Shown piece after piece: positions 22,679 to 34,369 of a stretch of DNA of 64,000 nt. The translations under genes were made by a program, and so were the position numbers. Within the stretch, counting starts at the first letter, position 1; each line of letters opens with the position of its first letter. The notes under the pieces were generated by a model. That model was not told where the DNA came from. It ran no database searches and saw nothing but the letters and a program-made list of their open reading frames with translations. Source of the DNA: Canna indica (Eukaryota; Streptophyta; Magnoliopsida; Zingiberales; Cannaceae); contig CP136891.1 in NCBI GenBank assembly GCA_034359265.1, positions 52,158,501 to 52,222,500 of the forward strand, written 5' to 3'.

Positions 22679-24309
22679 TGTTGGCTTAAGGTTTTCAACA
22701 TTGGTCTTAATCTCGGTTTTGATTATAACAAACATGGAACTAATGTTTCATTGAGAAATCTTTCAGGTTCCAAGTCGATTAGCGCTCGACATCCTCGATC
22801 GGAAAAATCGAAGAAATCAGAGAAATAGGCAAGGACGCTCGTCGACGCTCGGGATTCTTCGGGAAGATAGAGTTTAGGTTTAGGGTGTCTAGATAAATTG
22901 TAAATCCTCATGATGATGCTAAGAAACCCAAAAACCAATCCCGAACTCCAAATCATGAAGACTCGAAAACCGCCCTGAAATTCACTAAGACTAGGGAGCT
23001 CTTTGGAGGGCTATATGACCTAGACATTTTCTTGACACAAAAAATGGCGGTAATTGTTCCTTGGGTAAAAACTAGATAACGATGTATTTTAAAGAAATTT
23101 TTGGAAGCCTTTAGCATACCCATATTTGACCCGGGAGATTAGAAAATTTCTATTTTCCGGAAATTTGTACTAGACCCCAAAAATTATATTTTGATTCTTA
23201 AGAATTTTGATTTTTTAGATATTTTTATTGAATCCAAATGGGGGGTAATCCTTATATAACATTTATGTTTTAAAATTAATAAATGTTATATAAGTAGACT
23301 TAGTGAACACAGAACCTAGAAACGAGCCAAATCAGTGCAGTCTGCCCAGTTTCGATTGACCGAATGCTGCCAAAAACTAGCAATAGGCAAGTCGGTCAAC
23401 CAAACGGTCGACCGAAATGTGCCAGAAAATGACAGTATGTCTTCGATCGCTCGCTCGGTCGACCGACGATCGACCGGACTCGCAACCGGACGACGGAAGT
23501 GGCTAGTTTTCCGCCCGTTGAGGTGGTTGTTTCATGCCATCTCCTCAAGGCTTATAAATAGAAACCTTAGCAAGCCTTCAACCCTTCATCTAAGCTTGCA
23601 TTGAGCCATTCTTGATCATTTTCAAAGCATTTCTTGAGTCATCCCTTTGATAACCCTAGTTTCCATGATACATCCTTGATCTTGCCTTCAAGCTTTGAAC
23701 GATTCATCATTGAGGCATCATGAGGAACTAAGACTCGTGTTTGGAGCTAAGTATTTGTTGTATTATTTATCTGCTCCATTTTTTGTGTATTTTTGTGGTT
23801 TATTTCATTGTATTTGAGCTTGTGAAGACCTAGGTTGTTAGGTCTTGAAATTGGGTGGTAACCTTGGTGTTTAAGGTTTAAATCCACCGGTGTCAACATA
23901 GTTTGCTAGGATTAGTTCTTGTTGTCCTTAAGATTGAGGTGGGAGAGTGCTCTCGGTAGGAAGGCGGAGACTTCCGGGTGTGGAAGTGCCTTCGGTGTGA
24001 GAGCAGAGACTCTCCGGTGAAAACGTCCTCGTTGTAAAGGAAACAAGATAATCTAGTAAAGCTAGTTTGGAAATCCTAAGCGGGGTGCTTAGGTAGTGGA
24101 GTAGGCATTGGGGCCGAACCACTATAAATAATTGTGTTCGCATTGATTCTACTTGTGTTTATTTCATTATCGTATTTACTTTGCTTCCGCTTGTTACTCA
24201 ACTTGAAATTTGCCCAAGTAATCAAAGAAACGATTAAAATTGAATTTAGGCAAAAAGATTAGTAAACATACTATTCACCCCCCCTCTAGTGTAGCCATTT
24301 CACCCAACA
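22679..24309 (+). repeat. Copia 3' LTR
   Basis: 1631 bp, TGTTGG to CCAACA, uninterrupted, closely matching the split 5' LTR at 11317-14451. It contains the palindrome cluster (23346-23480), TATAAATA (23553-23560) and the 3' segment CTCTAGTGTAGCCATTTCACC. Followed by the target duplication GCTTT (24310-24314). Confidence 0.95.
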
Positions 24310-24314
24310 GCTTT

Positions 24315-24863
24315 GACAGCCCATGTTCATCGGATGGTGGTAGTGATTCAATTGATGACATCCTTACGCCTGAATTTTTGAACACCATTTCATGTTCTAG
24401 TCTTCCAAACCATGAATTGAAGCTCAAAGTCGGTGTTCATGTCATGATTTTGAGAACATAGATCAATCTTCAGGTCTATGCAATGGGACTCGAGTTAAGA
24501 TAATTCGAATGGGTCAGCATGTGTTGGAAGGAAAAATAATATTAGAAACTAACATAGGGGATAAAGTTTTTATTCCAAGACTCAGATTGATGCCATCAGA
24601 TATAAAGCTTTTTTAAATTTCAACGGAGACAATTTTTGATATCTGTTTGTTTCGTTATGATCATAAACAAGAGTCAAGGTCAAAGCCTTAAAGACATTGG
24701 AGTATATCTTGAGAAACCTGTGTTCTCTCATGGTCAACTATATGTTGATATTTCTAGAGTAACCAGTCGTCGTGGTTTGAAATTTCTTATACGTGACAAC
24801 GATGACAATGTAACAAATAGCACTACTAATGTTGTTTACAATGAAGTCTTCCATGATGTATAA
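24315..24863 (+). pseudogene. Helitron helicase pseudogene, part 3 (C-terminal motifs)
   Basis: After the copia insertion the helicase continues: DSPCSSDGGSDSIDDILTPEFLNTISCSSLPNHELKLKVGVHVMILR (24315-24450). After a frame change follow IRMGQHVLEGKIILET and [12 protein letters not shown]. Finally, in the frame 24636-24863, come the Pif1-family motifs [45 protein letters not shown]. Intact plant Helitron proteins read VAISRV where this copy has VDISRV. The end FHDV and stop at 24861-24863 looks like the natural C terminus. Confidence 0.9.
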
Positions 24864-24869
24864 AGTTGT

Positions 24870-25279
24870 TATCATTTTTTAGAGGTTAGTTTATAAGAAA
24901 GTCTTTCATTAGGTATATTCTATCTTTTGTTATATTTTAATTCAAAATAAATATTAATTTTTCTTTTGTAAATAATTTAGTACTTGATATGTGGATATAT
25001 AATTCAATATTGTTACATAAAATCATTTAAAATTTATTTCTTTTATTTATTTTTCAAAATTTAAATTTTACATTACAAAATATATTTCGATAATTTATTA
25101 CATTTCTAAATCTCTACGTATGCAATAAATGATAATATCTAAACAATATTATTTTCAGTAGATATATTTTTTATTTTTAAAAAGTAGATACAATTATTTG
25201 TACTCCACAATTAAATTTATAAATACATGCAATTAATTGATTTATAATTATTCAAATAATTTTTATAGCGTAATTAAAT
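24870..25279. other. AT-rich Helitron 3' non-coding tail
   Basis: About 400 bases between the helicase stop and the terminal hairpin. Very AT-rich with runs of A and T; no coding frame or known motif seen. Confidence 0.5.
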
Positions 25280-25305
25280 CGTGCATAGCACGGGTGTGAT
25301 ACTAG
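25280..25305 (+). other. Helitron 3' terminus (hairpin plus CTAG)
   Basis: Stem CGTGC / GCACG with a three-base ATA loop (25280-25292), then GGTGTGATA and the terminal CTAG (25302-25305), followed by a T-rich target. This is the standard termination signal of rolling-circle Helitron transposition. Confidence 0.85.
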
Positions 25306-25820
25306 TTTTTTTAAAAAAAAAGTTAGTAAATAATTTATATTTCTTATCAAGATTTTTATTGTGTTAACATTTAACATATACTAGGAATAGTATAATTGAT
25401 AATATACTATGAATAGTATATATATATTGAATTTAAAGTCAATGTATAATAGTTAACTTATAATTATACTATTAATAATATATAGTTAGTGGTCATTACT
25501 AGTGCCAGTTTTTTTAATTCATTTTTTTTTATAAAACAATGTTGCATACTAAAAAAATTACTCTTGCTTACTAATGCCAGTTTTGTTGCCGACATACATT
25601 CTGCCACCAGTACTATGTAACATTAAAAAAATAAGTGCATCATTCTTGTAATGCTAATTATGGTTTGGTAATTTGGTAATTTGTTTGAGTGACTGAGGCA
25701 GCGAGCAAAGCATGCTCAAGTTTGTGGACAACAAATTTGCTTCCTCCTGGTCTAAAGCCATTTGAGAGGCGAATCTAATTATAGAAAGGAAGGCTTGTCT
25801 CTTGCCACTGTTTTGCTTTG
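25306..25820. other. AT-rich intergenic stretch
   Basis: About 500 bases with T- and A-runs and short repeats of ATACTATTAATA type (25370-25490). No gene seen. It ends in the TATA region of the putative small gene. Confidence 0.4.
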
Positions 25821-25825
25821 CTGCC

Positions 25826-25832
25826 TATAAAT
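25826..25832 (+). promoter_or_regulatory. Putative TATA box of the small gene
   Basis: TATAAAT, with a likely start site around 25857, upstream of a splice-compatible leader. It supports transcription of the 61-codon frame at 26095 but is not proof. Confidence 0.4.
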
Positions 25833-26094
25833 TATACAAGTCTTGGGAGTTGGATTCATTTCAGACCATCATTTTGTTAATTTCCTTGAGCTGAAAAAGG
25901 TCAGTATGAGCTTGCTTGTTCTATCTATTTGTTTATCTCCCATTGCATGATTTCAGCAGTAAGGGGAGTTAATCCAAGTCTGATACCAATTTAAAAACAT
26001 TATCTGATCTTAGCTTAGTGTTTCTTTTCTTCCTTTTTTTTTGTTTCTTATTCTGATGCTTTTACTAGTCTTGGTTTGACATTTTTTTATTCAG

Positions 26095-26280
26095 ATGTCA
26101 GATCGAGCGGAAGTGCATGGGCATGTTGAGGACAACTCGGGAAACAAGACAAAAGATTCAGGAGAGCTTAGGATGCAGCTAGAAATGATAGATGCTAAAA
26201 TTGATGCCCTGAAAGATAAGAAGGAAGCAATAATAAGGCGACTGTATGAAGTTGAGGCAGCTGCCAGTAACCCTGCATGA
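26095..26280 (+). CDS. Small predicted coiled-coil protein, 61 aa, function unknown
   Basis: Frame of 61 codons starting MSDRAEVHGHVEDNSGN and ending EVEAAASNPA with TGA. The C-terminal half (ELRMQLEMIDAKIDALKDKKEAIIRRLYEVE) has heptad spacing of Leu/Ile and looks like a coiled coil; there is no signal peptide or membrane segment. The ATG follows directly on a T-rich tract ending in CAG (tttttttattcag), a good 3' splice site. A leader exon could run from about 25857 to 25901 (AAAAAG followed by GTCAGTATG), so the gene probably has an intron in its 5' UTR. It lies tail to tail with the kinase gene. I do not recognise the family; a conserved plant small protein is possible, a chance frame is the alternative. 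Confidence 0.45.
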   Translation: MSDRAEVHGHVEDNSGNKTKDSGELRMQLEMIDAKIDALKDKKEAIIRRLYEVEAAASNPA

Positions 26281-26826
26281 GCTGGCTCTTCACAGCCAAG
26301 TGCAACTTCTTAGTCAAAATTCAGAAATAGAACCAATATTATATCATTATGAGAGATGTTCAATTGAAGTTTCAACTTGTTTTATTATCAATTGTGTTTT
26401 ATACTACAATGATATGTCAAAAGAAGTTGAGTGATCATAAAACCACACCAGGTGGTAAAAACTTGCAAATAAATTCTACATTTTTGTAAGAATCAGGGGA
26501 ACTTCAACATTCAACTGCACTAGTCTTCTTATAGAGATATGAAAGAAACCCCTGGCAATTAAGCTATCCTTAGCAACTTTGAAGGCAATTCCAACTATTT
26601 AACAATCAAGAACAATACTTGAATGATGGATAATACAAGCTCAGCATCAACTATAAATTTTTCTCAGTTATATTTCAGAAAACTTGCAGCCAACAGAGGC
26701 TGGCATTAATGGAAATACCCTCATAAATATCTACCCACAGCAGCCAGCTCGCAACCATCAGATTCATCATTTACAACATCAGGTCATCAATCTCAATTCA
26801 TTAAGATGGCAACTGATTTAAGATGG

Positions 26827-29800
26827 TCATCTACCATTAGGCTTTGGTGATTGGTGATACGGAGAAGCATGTGCGCCATGCGAAAGGCTCCTCATTGGCT
26901 GTTGGCCGTTCCTACTGAATGAACCCTGCAACTTCAGACCATTTCTTGCACCCAGGCTGTTGGAATGCACCATAGTGCGGTCCTTTTGCATGGTCTGGAA
27001 GTGATACGAAGAACTAGCCATGTCTTTAAGGTTAATAAGCGGTTGGAGGGCTTCTACAACCTCGCTCATCAGTGGCCTTGCCTTGGGATCCCGGCTGAGG
27101 CATGCATGGGCAAGTTGGGCTGCTTTCTGGGCACCCTTGATGGAGAAGTTGCCTTCCAAGCGAGGGTCTATGAGCCTGTAAAAGCGGCGCCTTTCTCCAA
27201 GGTAAGGACGCGCCCACTCCACCAGGTTGTGTTCTCCATTTGGGCGGTTCTTATCCATGGACCTCCGGCCTGTCATCATTTCTAGAAGCACCACTCCGAA
27301 GCTGTAGACATCGCTCTTTGACGTCAAATGCCCTGTGAGCAAAAAGCATGGTCAAGACAGGAAACAGAATGCTGGAACAAGAAGCAAATTACTGGACATA
27401 GGCAGCTGAACCAATTGATGCATGTAGCAAAATTAGCACACATTATAATACACAAGCATGAACAATGGTGAACATGTTACGAACAACCAGCTTACTTGCA
27501 GGAATCTGCAGCGTCCAAGGGGTAATGAAAATGAGAATAATGACCTGAGTGCCATTTAAAAATCTAGTAGGATCATGCCATTCTACATTTCTTGAGTTGA
27601 TATGAAGATATGATGGTTTGAGAAATGCAAGCTTCACACCGTCCTGAAACAAATCAGGTCTATATAGTTGACTGAAAATATTGATTGGTGATAGTGAGAG
27701 ATGCTATGCTCAGATTGCTGTAATGATAGATTCACATATGATGCACTAAATTCATATGGGTATTCTCCAATGCTGATTTAATATTGACCATTGTTTTGAC
27801 TGCATAATTAGAAATCTGCTAGGAACAGTTAGAATCAATTGAAGTTCTCCATCCTCTATCCTACCCTATAATCTCTATCCCCAGTGGCGAAGCCACTAAC
27901 AAAATAGGGGTGTCCAATGACACGCCTAAATAAGTAAGATAATTAATTTATATTTATATATTTAAAATATATAATATAATTAATTCATATGTATATTTAG
28001 TAATAGAAGTATTGATACCCCTATTCACTAAAATACATACTTATTTAGTTATTTTTATTTTTATTTAGGATAACTAACTTAAGTTTGATTGAATTACTTG
28101 AGTAAATTTTAATTAAATTAAATTACATCAATTAATGTAATTAAATTAATTTACAGCAATGATTTTAATTAAATTATGTTATAAATTAAATTACTTGTTT
28201 TTTCAATGATAATATTAGAGAACAAAACTTGTGATAATTTTAATTGTGTTATTTCTTTTAGACTTTTAAATTAAATTTAATTAAATTACATGGGTCAGTT
28301 TCAACTAAATTACTTATATTAATTTTAATTAAATTACTTATATTAATTTTAATTAAATTACTTATATTAATTTTAATTAAATTACTTATATTAATTTTTA
28401 ATAATTTAAATCGCTTAGATTTCTTTTAAATACATTAAATTACTTAGGTTAATATAAATGAGCTAACTTTTAGTAATTTCATAATATAATTACTCCTAAA
28501 AGACAATTATAAAAGCAATTTTTTTATTTTCTATTTATTATAAACTATTTTATTTTGGATTAGTAAAATTTAATGTGTATTTAAATCTTATTTGATAAAT
28601 TTTTTATTTAAATCACTCTCTTTATATATTATTAATACGAATAAAAGTAGAAGTCTTGACAACATCCAAAATCAAAGCAATCCATGTCTATTGTTTGTCA
28701 AATAACAAATCTTGAATCTTAAAATTTCTTAATTGTTTTTTGCCTACTCAAATCGATTTTCCTAAATGAGTGAGTTTTATTGGGAAGCAAGACAATCTAG
28801 TCAAATATTGAGTGGATCCGACCAAAAAGATGGATGAACCTGTTCAGAAAATGAATGTTTCTAACTAAAAAGTGATGGGGGAGAGAGAAAAAAAGATTTT
28901 GATATTCGAAATTTAATATTTGGAAAGTGATGGACATGGATTGCGCTTTCTAATTAAGGAGTCCCGGCTGTGCCACTGTTTATCCCAGTGCCAAAGTACC
29001 ATTGTACCAATCTATGAACTTTGGTTATATGCAATATAAACCAACAACAATGGAACGTCAATTTGGGTGCAGTTCCATAGTAAGTACACAGTAGACATGC
29101 CAGTTATTTTGTTGAGGGCTTGCCATTTACAATGAATCACCGTATGGGCATTTCTACTTCTGGATGGAATCAAATTTAGGCATCTCAAATTCTCAATTAT
29201 AGGAACTAGTATGAAATATATTAATTATAAAATAAGGAATAATGATATATTGTAATACATGAATGTTGTCATTTTTCTTTTTCTTATCATGTCCATTTTT
29301 CACTCTATACAAGAGGTTTACCAAATAACATATAAGCACTTAGATCCGAAAGCCAACTGTCCTTCATAGGCATCATAGGAAATTTGATGACATCTCATGA
29401 AGTACATTAATTTCATATTTCTTCAGCTACTAACATACTAAATTCTTCACCTGCCACAACATTGTTAAAACTTGTATTATATATAGACCATATATGGTCG
29501 CCTATTACATATAGGTCCCCTATGGCAAGAGCAAATAACAAAGATACTAAATCAAGGAGCCTATATTCAAATAGTCCTAATTTCTTATGGTTCAAACCAT
29601 GGTATCAAATACCGTACCGAACCGGGCGGTACGGCCGATATTTACCGATTTTTGAAAAAAATAGTATACGAGATACCCGGTATTGGGCGATACCGGGTAT
29701 CTCGGTAAATACCGCCCATACCGGGCGGTATTTGATGTCATAGTGGGCAATACTGTCCGGTATGACCTAACGGCTCTTAAAAAGAGTGGGTACTATTTGG

Positions 29801-32800
29801 TACTGTTTTAGGATTTTTCACATATACAAGAGAATCATTACATTGGAGTTTATATAGGGCGACACAGGCCCATTAGCGAGACCGCCGAAGACTCTGCGTA
29901 GCGCAACATAAGAGGGTTAGGGCAAATCAGTTGCCACACATCCCAACATACGGTGTTGACCTTAGTCGTGTATGTCCCCAAGATATGTACGAGTATGACA
30001 GACGTCATTCGTCCGCATTTTAAACATTGTATTCATGTATTTGACATTTGAATCTTAAATTTAAGTATTTCTTGATCAATTATGTGTTATTGGAGTTATT
30101 TTTAACAGCAAAATCACAAAAAAAATGTCCGGTATGCATTTTTCGTACCAGACCGTACCGTGTGTCGGTACGGTACAGTACGGTACCGGTATTTTAAACT
30201 ATGGTTCAAACTTTAATGCATCAAAGCAGATTGAGTAAATAGAAAATTAGGAAGAATGGACAAATAATATAAGGCTGAAAGAAAATTATTTAATTCCCTT
30301 CACAAAACTCCCATAAGATTAATGCAAATGCTCAAGTCTTAGATATCATTAGAAAGAGAGTTCAGATGACCAGAAGCCCTAGAAAAAGAAAATGCAGAAA
30401 CAATTCATTTATCTAATCTAGATGATCATATGGCTTCCGAGACAACTGCATATCTGTCCGTAACAGAAAATAGAAAGATTAACAAATAGAGGCAGCATTA
30501 AGCTACAACATCTGCCATGGGCTATTGCAGAAGTGAGCTGTAACATAAGATGCATAAGAAACAGCTTAATATCAAAAATAAAATTGCATTACAAAGAGAA
30601 ACAAATTATGCACTGACCTGTCATAACATATTCTGGAGCTGCATATCCATATGTCCCCATCACTCGGGTAGACACATGAGTTTTGTCACCTTCAGGAGCA
30701 TCTTTAGCAAGACCAAAATCTGAGAGCTTGGCATTGTAATCCTGGACACTAAGAATTTGAGAATTCACCCAATAGTCCAATGCCAAAAAGAAAATGATAT
30801 AAATATATGGCATTTATTACCCACCACATCTAACAGAACATTAGATGATTTGAAGTCCCGATATATCACCGGTTTTTCAGCTTCCTCATGGAGAAAAGCA
30901 AGACCTTTTGCTGCACCAAGAGCAATTTTCATTCTGATGGACCATGGTAGAGGAAGCGATCCTGTTTAGAATGAAAAACAGGATGGGTTATTACATAGAA
31001 GTTGAAGTGCAACCGCTACATTTAATTAAAGTGCAACAAAAAAGAATAAGTTGAAAATAGTAGTTTGACTACCAAGTCACAGAAACAAACTTGGATTGGA
31101 GTGAGTAGGTATACATAGTATACCAATAATGGAAGGGATGTGTCTGAAATGAAATCAATATTCATTAAGAAAACTTGATAGATAACTAAGCAACAAGCCA
31201 AGTTCATTTCATTATGCCAAATGCCATAATGATGGTCTATCAGATAGACATGGAGGAACTAGGTTCCATGAGCCAAGCATGAAAGCTGAAAATAGTTGAT
31301 TAGGATTTCATATATATTCTTGCATAAAAGAGAAAAAGATCCGCATGAGTAAAAAGATTTTATGAGAATTTTTCCTGAAGAGGATAATCCAGAAGAAAGC
31401 ATCCATTAGTGAGAGGATAAGGAAAAATTTGTAGCTTTTACATTACAGTAGTACTTGTAGGAGTTTTTATCCTATGCAATAACTGATTTATTCCCTGACA
31501 TCTAAGAACTTTCCACATCACAAGCTTATGCTGGACAGAAAAAATTGAGAGTAATGAGTTCAGTATATATTTAGATCGTAATTTGTGGCATCCACGAGCA
31601 TCTATGTCATTGTCATCATTTCCTCTTTTCAAAATTTGACTGAAAACAAACTCTGGTATATTTCTTGAAGCTCCTCTCTCTCCTCAATCACTCATACCGT
31701 GACTTTAAAAGAAAAAAATTTACAATCAACTCTATCATTATTTTAGAGGATTATTGTTCGTAGTTGGCATATTGGATTCCACTGGCATGTAAAATCATTA
31801 CTTTTAGACTTGAAAAATAACAAGTCTCACCAGAGAAACACATGAATATGATAGACTCATGAGGAAATGCAGCATGATAGCTTAAACCTAATGGTTTAAA
31901 ATGTCATATTTTACCATAATACCATATATTCAATTTTGACATGGATATAACAAAAAGTAAAGTATACATTGATATAAAAGAAAAGCAAAGCACATGAGAT
32001 TGCAACAAGAAATTTTTTTTATACACATTAGTTGTTCTCTTATAAATACTTCAAACAATTGCAAATCCAAGGAATGGTGAGAATAGACTTGGAAGGGTGA
32101 GTGTCATACTTCTGAAAAGATGGTTCTCCAAACTTCCACGAGGCATAAACTCATACACAAGCAATCTCTGATCATCTTCAATGCAATATCCAATCAATCT
32201 TACCAAATTTGGATATTGAAGTTCACCAAGATAATTGACCTCAGCCTGGAAGTAAATGAAAAAGGAAATTCTCGCATATGAAAACAACAAAAAGGATATA
32301 TACTTGGTATTCAATTGAAAATTGAAATAACTCAAAACAGCATTTCACAACATACCAGCCATTCTTTATGCCCTTGAAGTCCATCATGATTTAGGGTTTT
32401 GACTGCAACAGTAAGTCCTGTACCCGGTTTCACAGGAGCAGTTCCATTCTCCTCAATCCATCCTTTGAAGACACAACCAAATCCCCCCTCCCCAAGAAGG
32501 CTTTCAGGTCTAAAATTTCTTGTAGCAGACTTAAGCTCATTGAAGGTGAATTTCCGTAATTGGGATGCAACTTTTAGTTCCTCCCCTACCTTAGGAGTAG
32601 ACGAATCACTTTCAGGATTACTAGTAGTAGTAGAACTAGATGCTATGGGTGCAACTGGCTGGTCCCTGCTTCCATCATTTGTTGACTTGCGTTCTGCAAT
32701 GCCATGCACAAAACAATGTTAATTAATTGATGCACAGAATAATTGGACTATTACAAAAAAGAAGTTTGAAGTTAAGCAAGTTATGGATGTATATCAATTT

Positions 32801-34369
32801 TTAATGGAGAATGAAAACAAGGAGATACCCAAACAGAATAAATTTAAGAAGCTACACCAGTTAGTTGGTATGCCACCATTACAAAGCATAAATACCAAGT
32901 TATAGGAGTATTCAATCGCCAAACACTTCAATAGACACAATAACAAACAGATGCAATGGCATAAAATAGAAACATTGGAACATTTGAACATAAGAGAACA
33001 TCATTAAGATTATATTTTAATAAAAATATCTAAAATGAAAATGAAAACCTCTATCGAGCACACAAGTAATAGTTACAATAGATTCCTAAAAGAAGAACAA
33101 CTTTCAGGACAATATAAGCATACTTAATGTCAAAACTTTGCTTTCAAGAACGACCAGTTTTGACATCAGAATCTGAACATCCTAGCCCATTGTAAGGAAA
33201 TAGCTTGAAACTTTGTATTTTAGAATCAATTGGGAAATTAAGCTAGATAGAATTTTAAAAGAATGGGAAATTTAAGGAAATTAAGAATAGTGATAAGTAT
33301 AAAGAAAGAAAGGCCATAAAATAAACATATCAGCCATTTCGTAGAGTGCAAACAAGTTTTATGAAGATAGCCTACAAGCAGATCCTCTAACTCGACCTAC
33401 AACAAGAAACTGCAGTAACATCATCTCGTTTTGCTTCTAAACATCCAAAAGTTATTCATCAAAAGGTATTTACTATAAAGAACAGTTAGCAAGAAAGATC
33501 ATCTATTTCATAGAAAGTAAAAGCATCAGTTTATCTGTAGGGCAAAACCATGAATAAATTTCCATCTACATTAATTCCTCATGCATGCCCAGTTACCCAA
33601 AACCTTCTATTAATTTCTGTATCCAAACAATTTTCTATATATTCTGCAAATTGAGTATAGAACAGAAAAAGTCAGTTTTGTTATTCCCAATAATTATATT
33701 ATATAAGGAAGTTATCTCAGTTGGAAGTTGGAAGAGTTAGAATTTCTAAATTTTTGTAGTAAGAAAAACAATAGAAGCTGATTCATTCTTTAACCTCAAG
33801 CCAACTATCTTGTACTGAGAGGGCAAGAAAGCAACCACTTCTCCAATAAGTTCAAGAAATAGATTGATAGTATGGACTACCGGACAACTAAAGATATCAC
33901 ATCATGGAATACTTATACAAAGCTAATCAGCAGTAGCTGCCCTGCCAAAATTTGCTTGGTAACAAATTTGCTTATTACCAAGTAACATTTCTTCCACATT
34001 TTCCACAGATTTTAATCATTGCGGACAATAATTACCAAAAGACAAGGATCTAGCCGAATAATAGTGAAGGTACGGTTGTACTAAAATAACAACAAAATCT
34101 ACCACTGGAGCAGCTAACTGCTGCAATACAAGTTAAAATGCAGAACCGGGCAGGAGATTACCACACTGAGTGGTGGTGGTACTGCTGATGGAAGTATCCA
34201 CCTTGGTTCTGAAAGAAAAGCAACTCACCACCCACCAGAACTTGGCCGAGCACCGCGTCTCCTCCCCCTTCCTGTTGCCCTTCTCCCTCTTCTTCTTCCT
34301 CCGCCTCTTCTTTCCCTCCGCCACTCCCTCCCAAGCCGACAACTGAGCTTGAACGTGTCCCAACCCCAT
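26827..34369 (-). CDS. Receptor-like cytoplasmic kinase, PBL34/35/36-like (RLCK VII)
   Basis: Six exons on the minus strand: 34369-34162, 32693-32356, 32245-32110, 30961-30825, 30741-30618, 27332-26827. All introns are GT-AG, the frame is continuous, and the predicted product is 482 aa. The N terminus is MGLGHVQAQ (Gly2 could be myristoylated) with a Lys/Arg-rich stretch and KVDTSIS, as in PBL34-type kinases. The kinase has Gly-loop GEGGFGCVF (137-145), VAVK Lys168, YRDFKSSN (Asp263; Tyr replaces the His of HRD, normal for this family), DFG 281-283, activation loop [17 protein letters not shown] ending at Glu310, and [19 protein letters not shown]. The C-terminal tail is Ser/Asn/Gln-rich. These kinases act at the plasma membrane downstream of receptor kinases in immune and chitin/lipid signalling; that role is known for the family and inferred here. 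The last intron (3.3 kb) holds a hAT MITE and an AT-rich repeat. Confidence 0.95.
27888..28560. repeat. AT-rich interspersed repeat, copy 1 (in kinase intron 5)
   Basis: Begins near AGTGGCGAAGCCACTAAC and is homologous, with divergence, to 36150-36720, sharing AACAAAA..TTGATAATTTTAATT and the end block AAAAGACAATTATAAAAGCAA. It includes a four-fold tandem of a 24-base unit, AAATTACTTATATTAATTTT(AATT) (28308-28400). Family unknown; no coding seen. Confidence 0.55.
29598..30203 (+). mobile_element. Non-autonomous hAT derivative in kinase intron 5
   Basis: 606 bp with a perfect 8-base duplication GTTCAAAC (29590-29597, 30204-30211). TIRs CATGGTATCAAATACCG and, reverse complement of the right end, CATAGTTTAAAATACCG match the hAT at 16490-20547. 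Its left part matches the right end of that element (TACCGGGCGGTA repeats, CGGCTCTTAAAAAGAG). Its right part, 29950-30160, matches the other end including the transposase C terminus ([21 protein letters not shown] and stop), which reads on the plus strand. It is an internal deletion derivative of the same family, inserted in the opposite orientation. Confidence 0.95.

Larger units (their letters stand above)
11317..24309 (+). mobile_element. Ty1/copia retrotransposon (Sirevirus-like gag, no pol), complete ends
   Basis: Has a 5' LTR (11317-12812 plus 14306-14451, split by a solo LTR), PBS (14454-14466), a gag region (14519-15924), a non-coding internal region interrupted by a hAT element, a polypurine tract (22664-22678) and a 3' LTR (22679-24309). 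The target duplication GCTTT is perfect at 11312-11316 and 24310-24314. After removal of the nested solo LTR and hAT element the length is about 7.4 kb. No integrase, RT or RNase H could be found in any frame between 15925 and 22660, so this is a gag-only, non-autonomous element. Confidence 0.9.
6430..25305 (+). mobile_element. Helitron with Pif1-like helicase gene, 5' truncated, heavily invaded
   Basis: Coding blocks at 6445-8356, 10972-11316 and 24315-24863 together give the second half of a plant Helitron RepHel protein; the intervening DNA is inserted retrotransposons. The 3' end has the diagnostic hairpin (CGTGC-ATA-GCACG, 25280-25292) ten bases before a terminal CTAG (25302-25305), followed by T, as expected for insertion between A and T. 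No HUH replication initiator domain and no 5' TC terminus were found, so the left boundary is approximate and the element cannot be autonomous. Removing the three insertions leaves about 3.3 kb. Confidence 0.85.
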
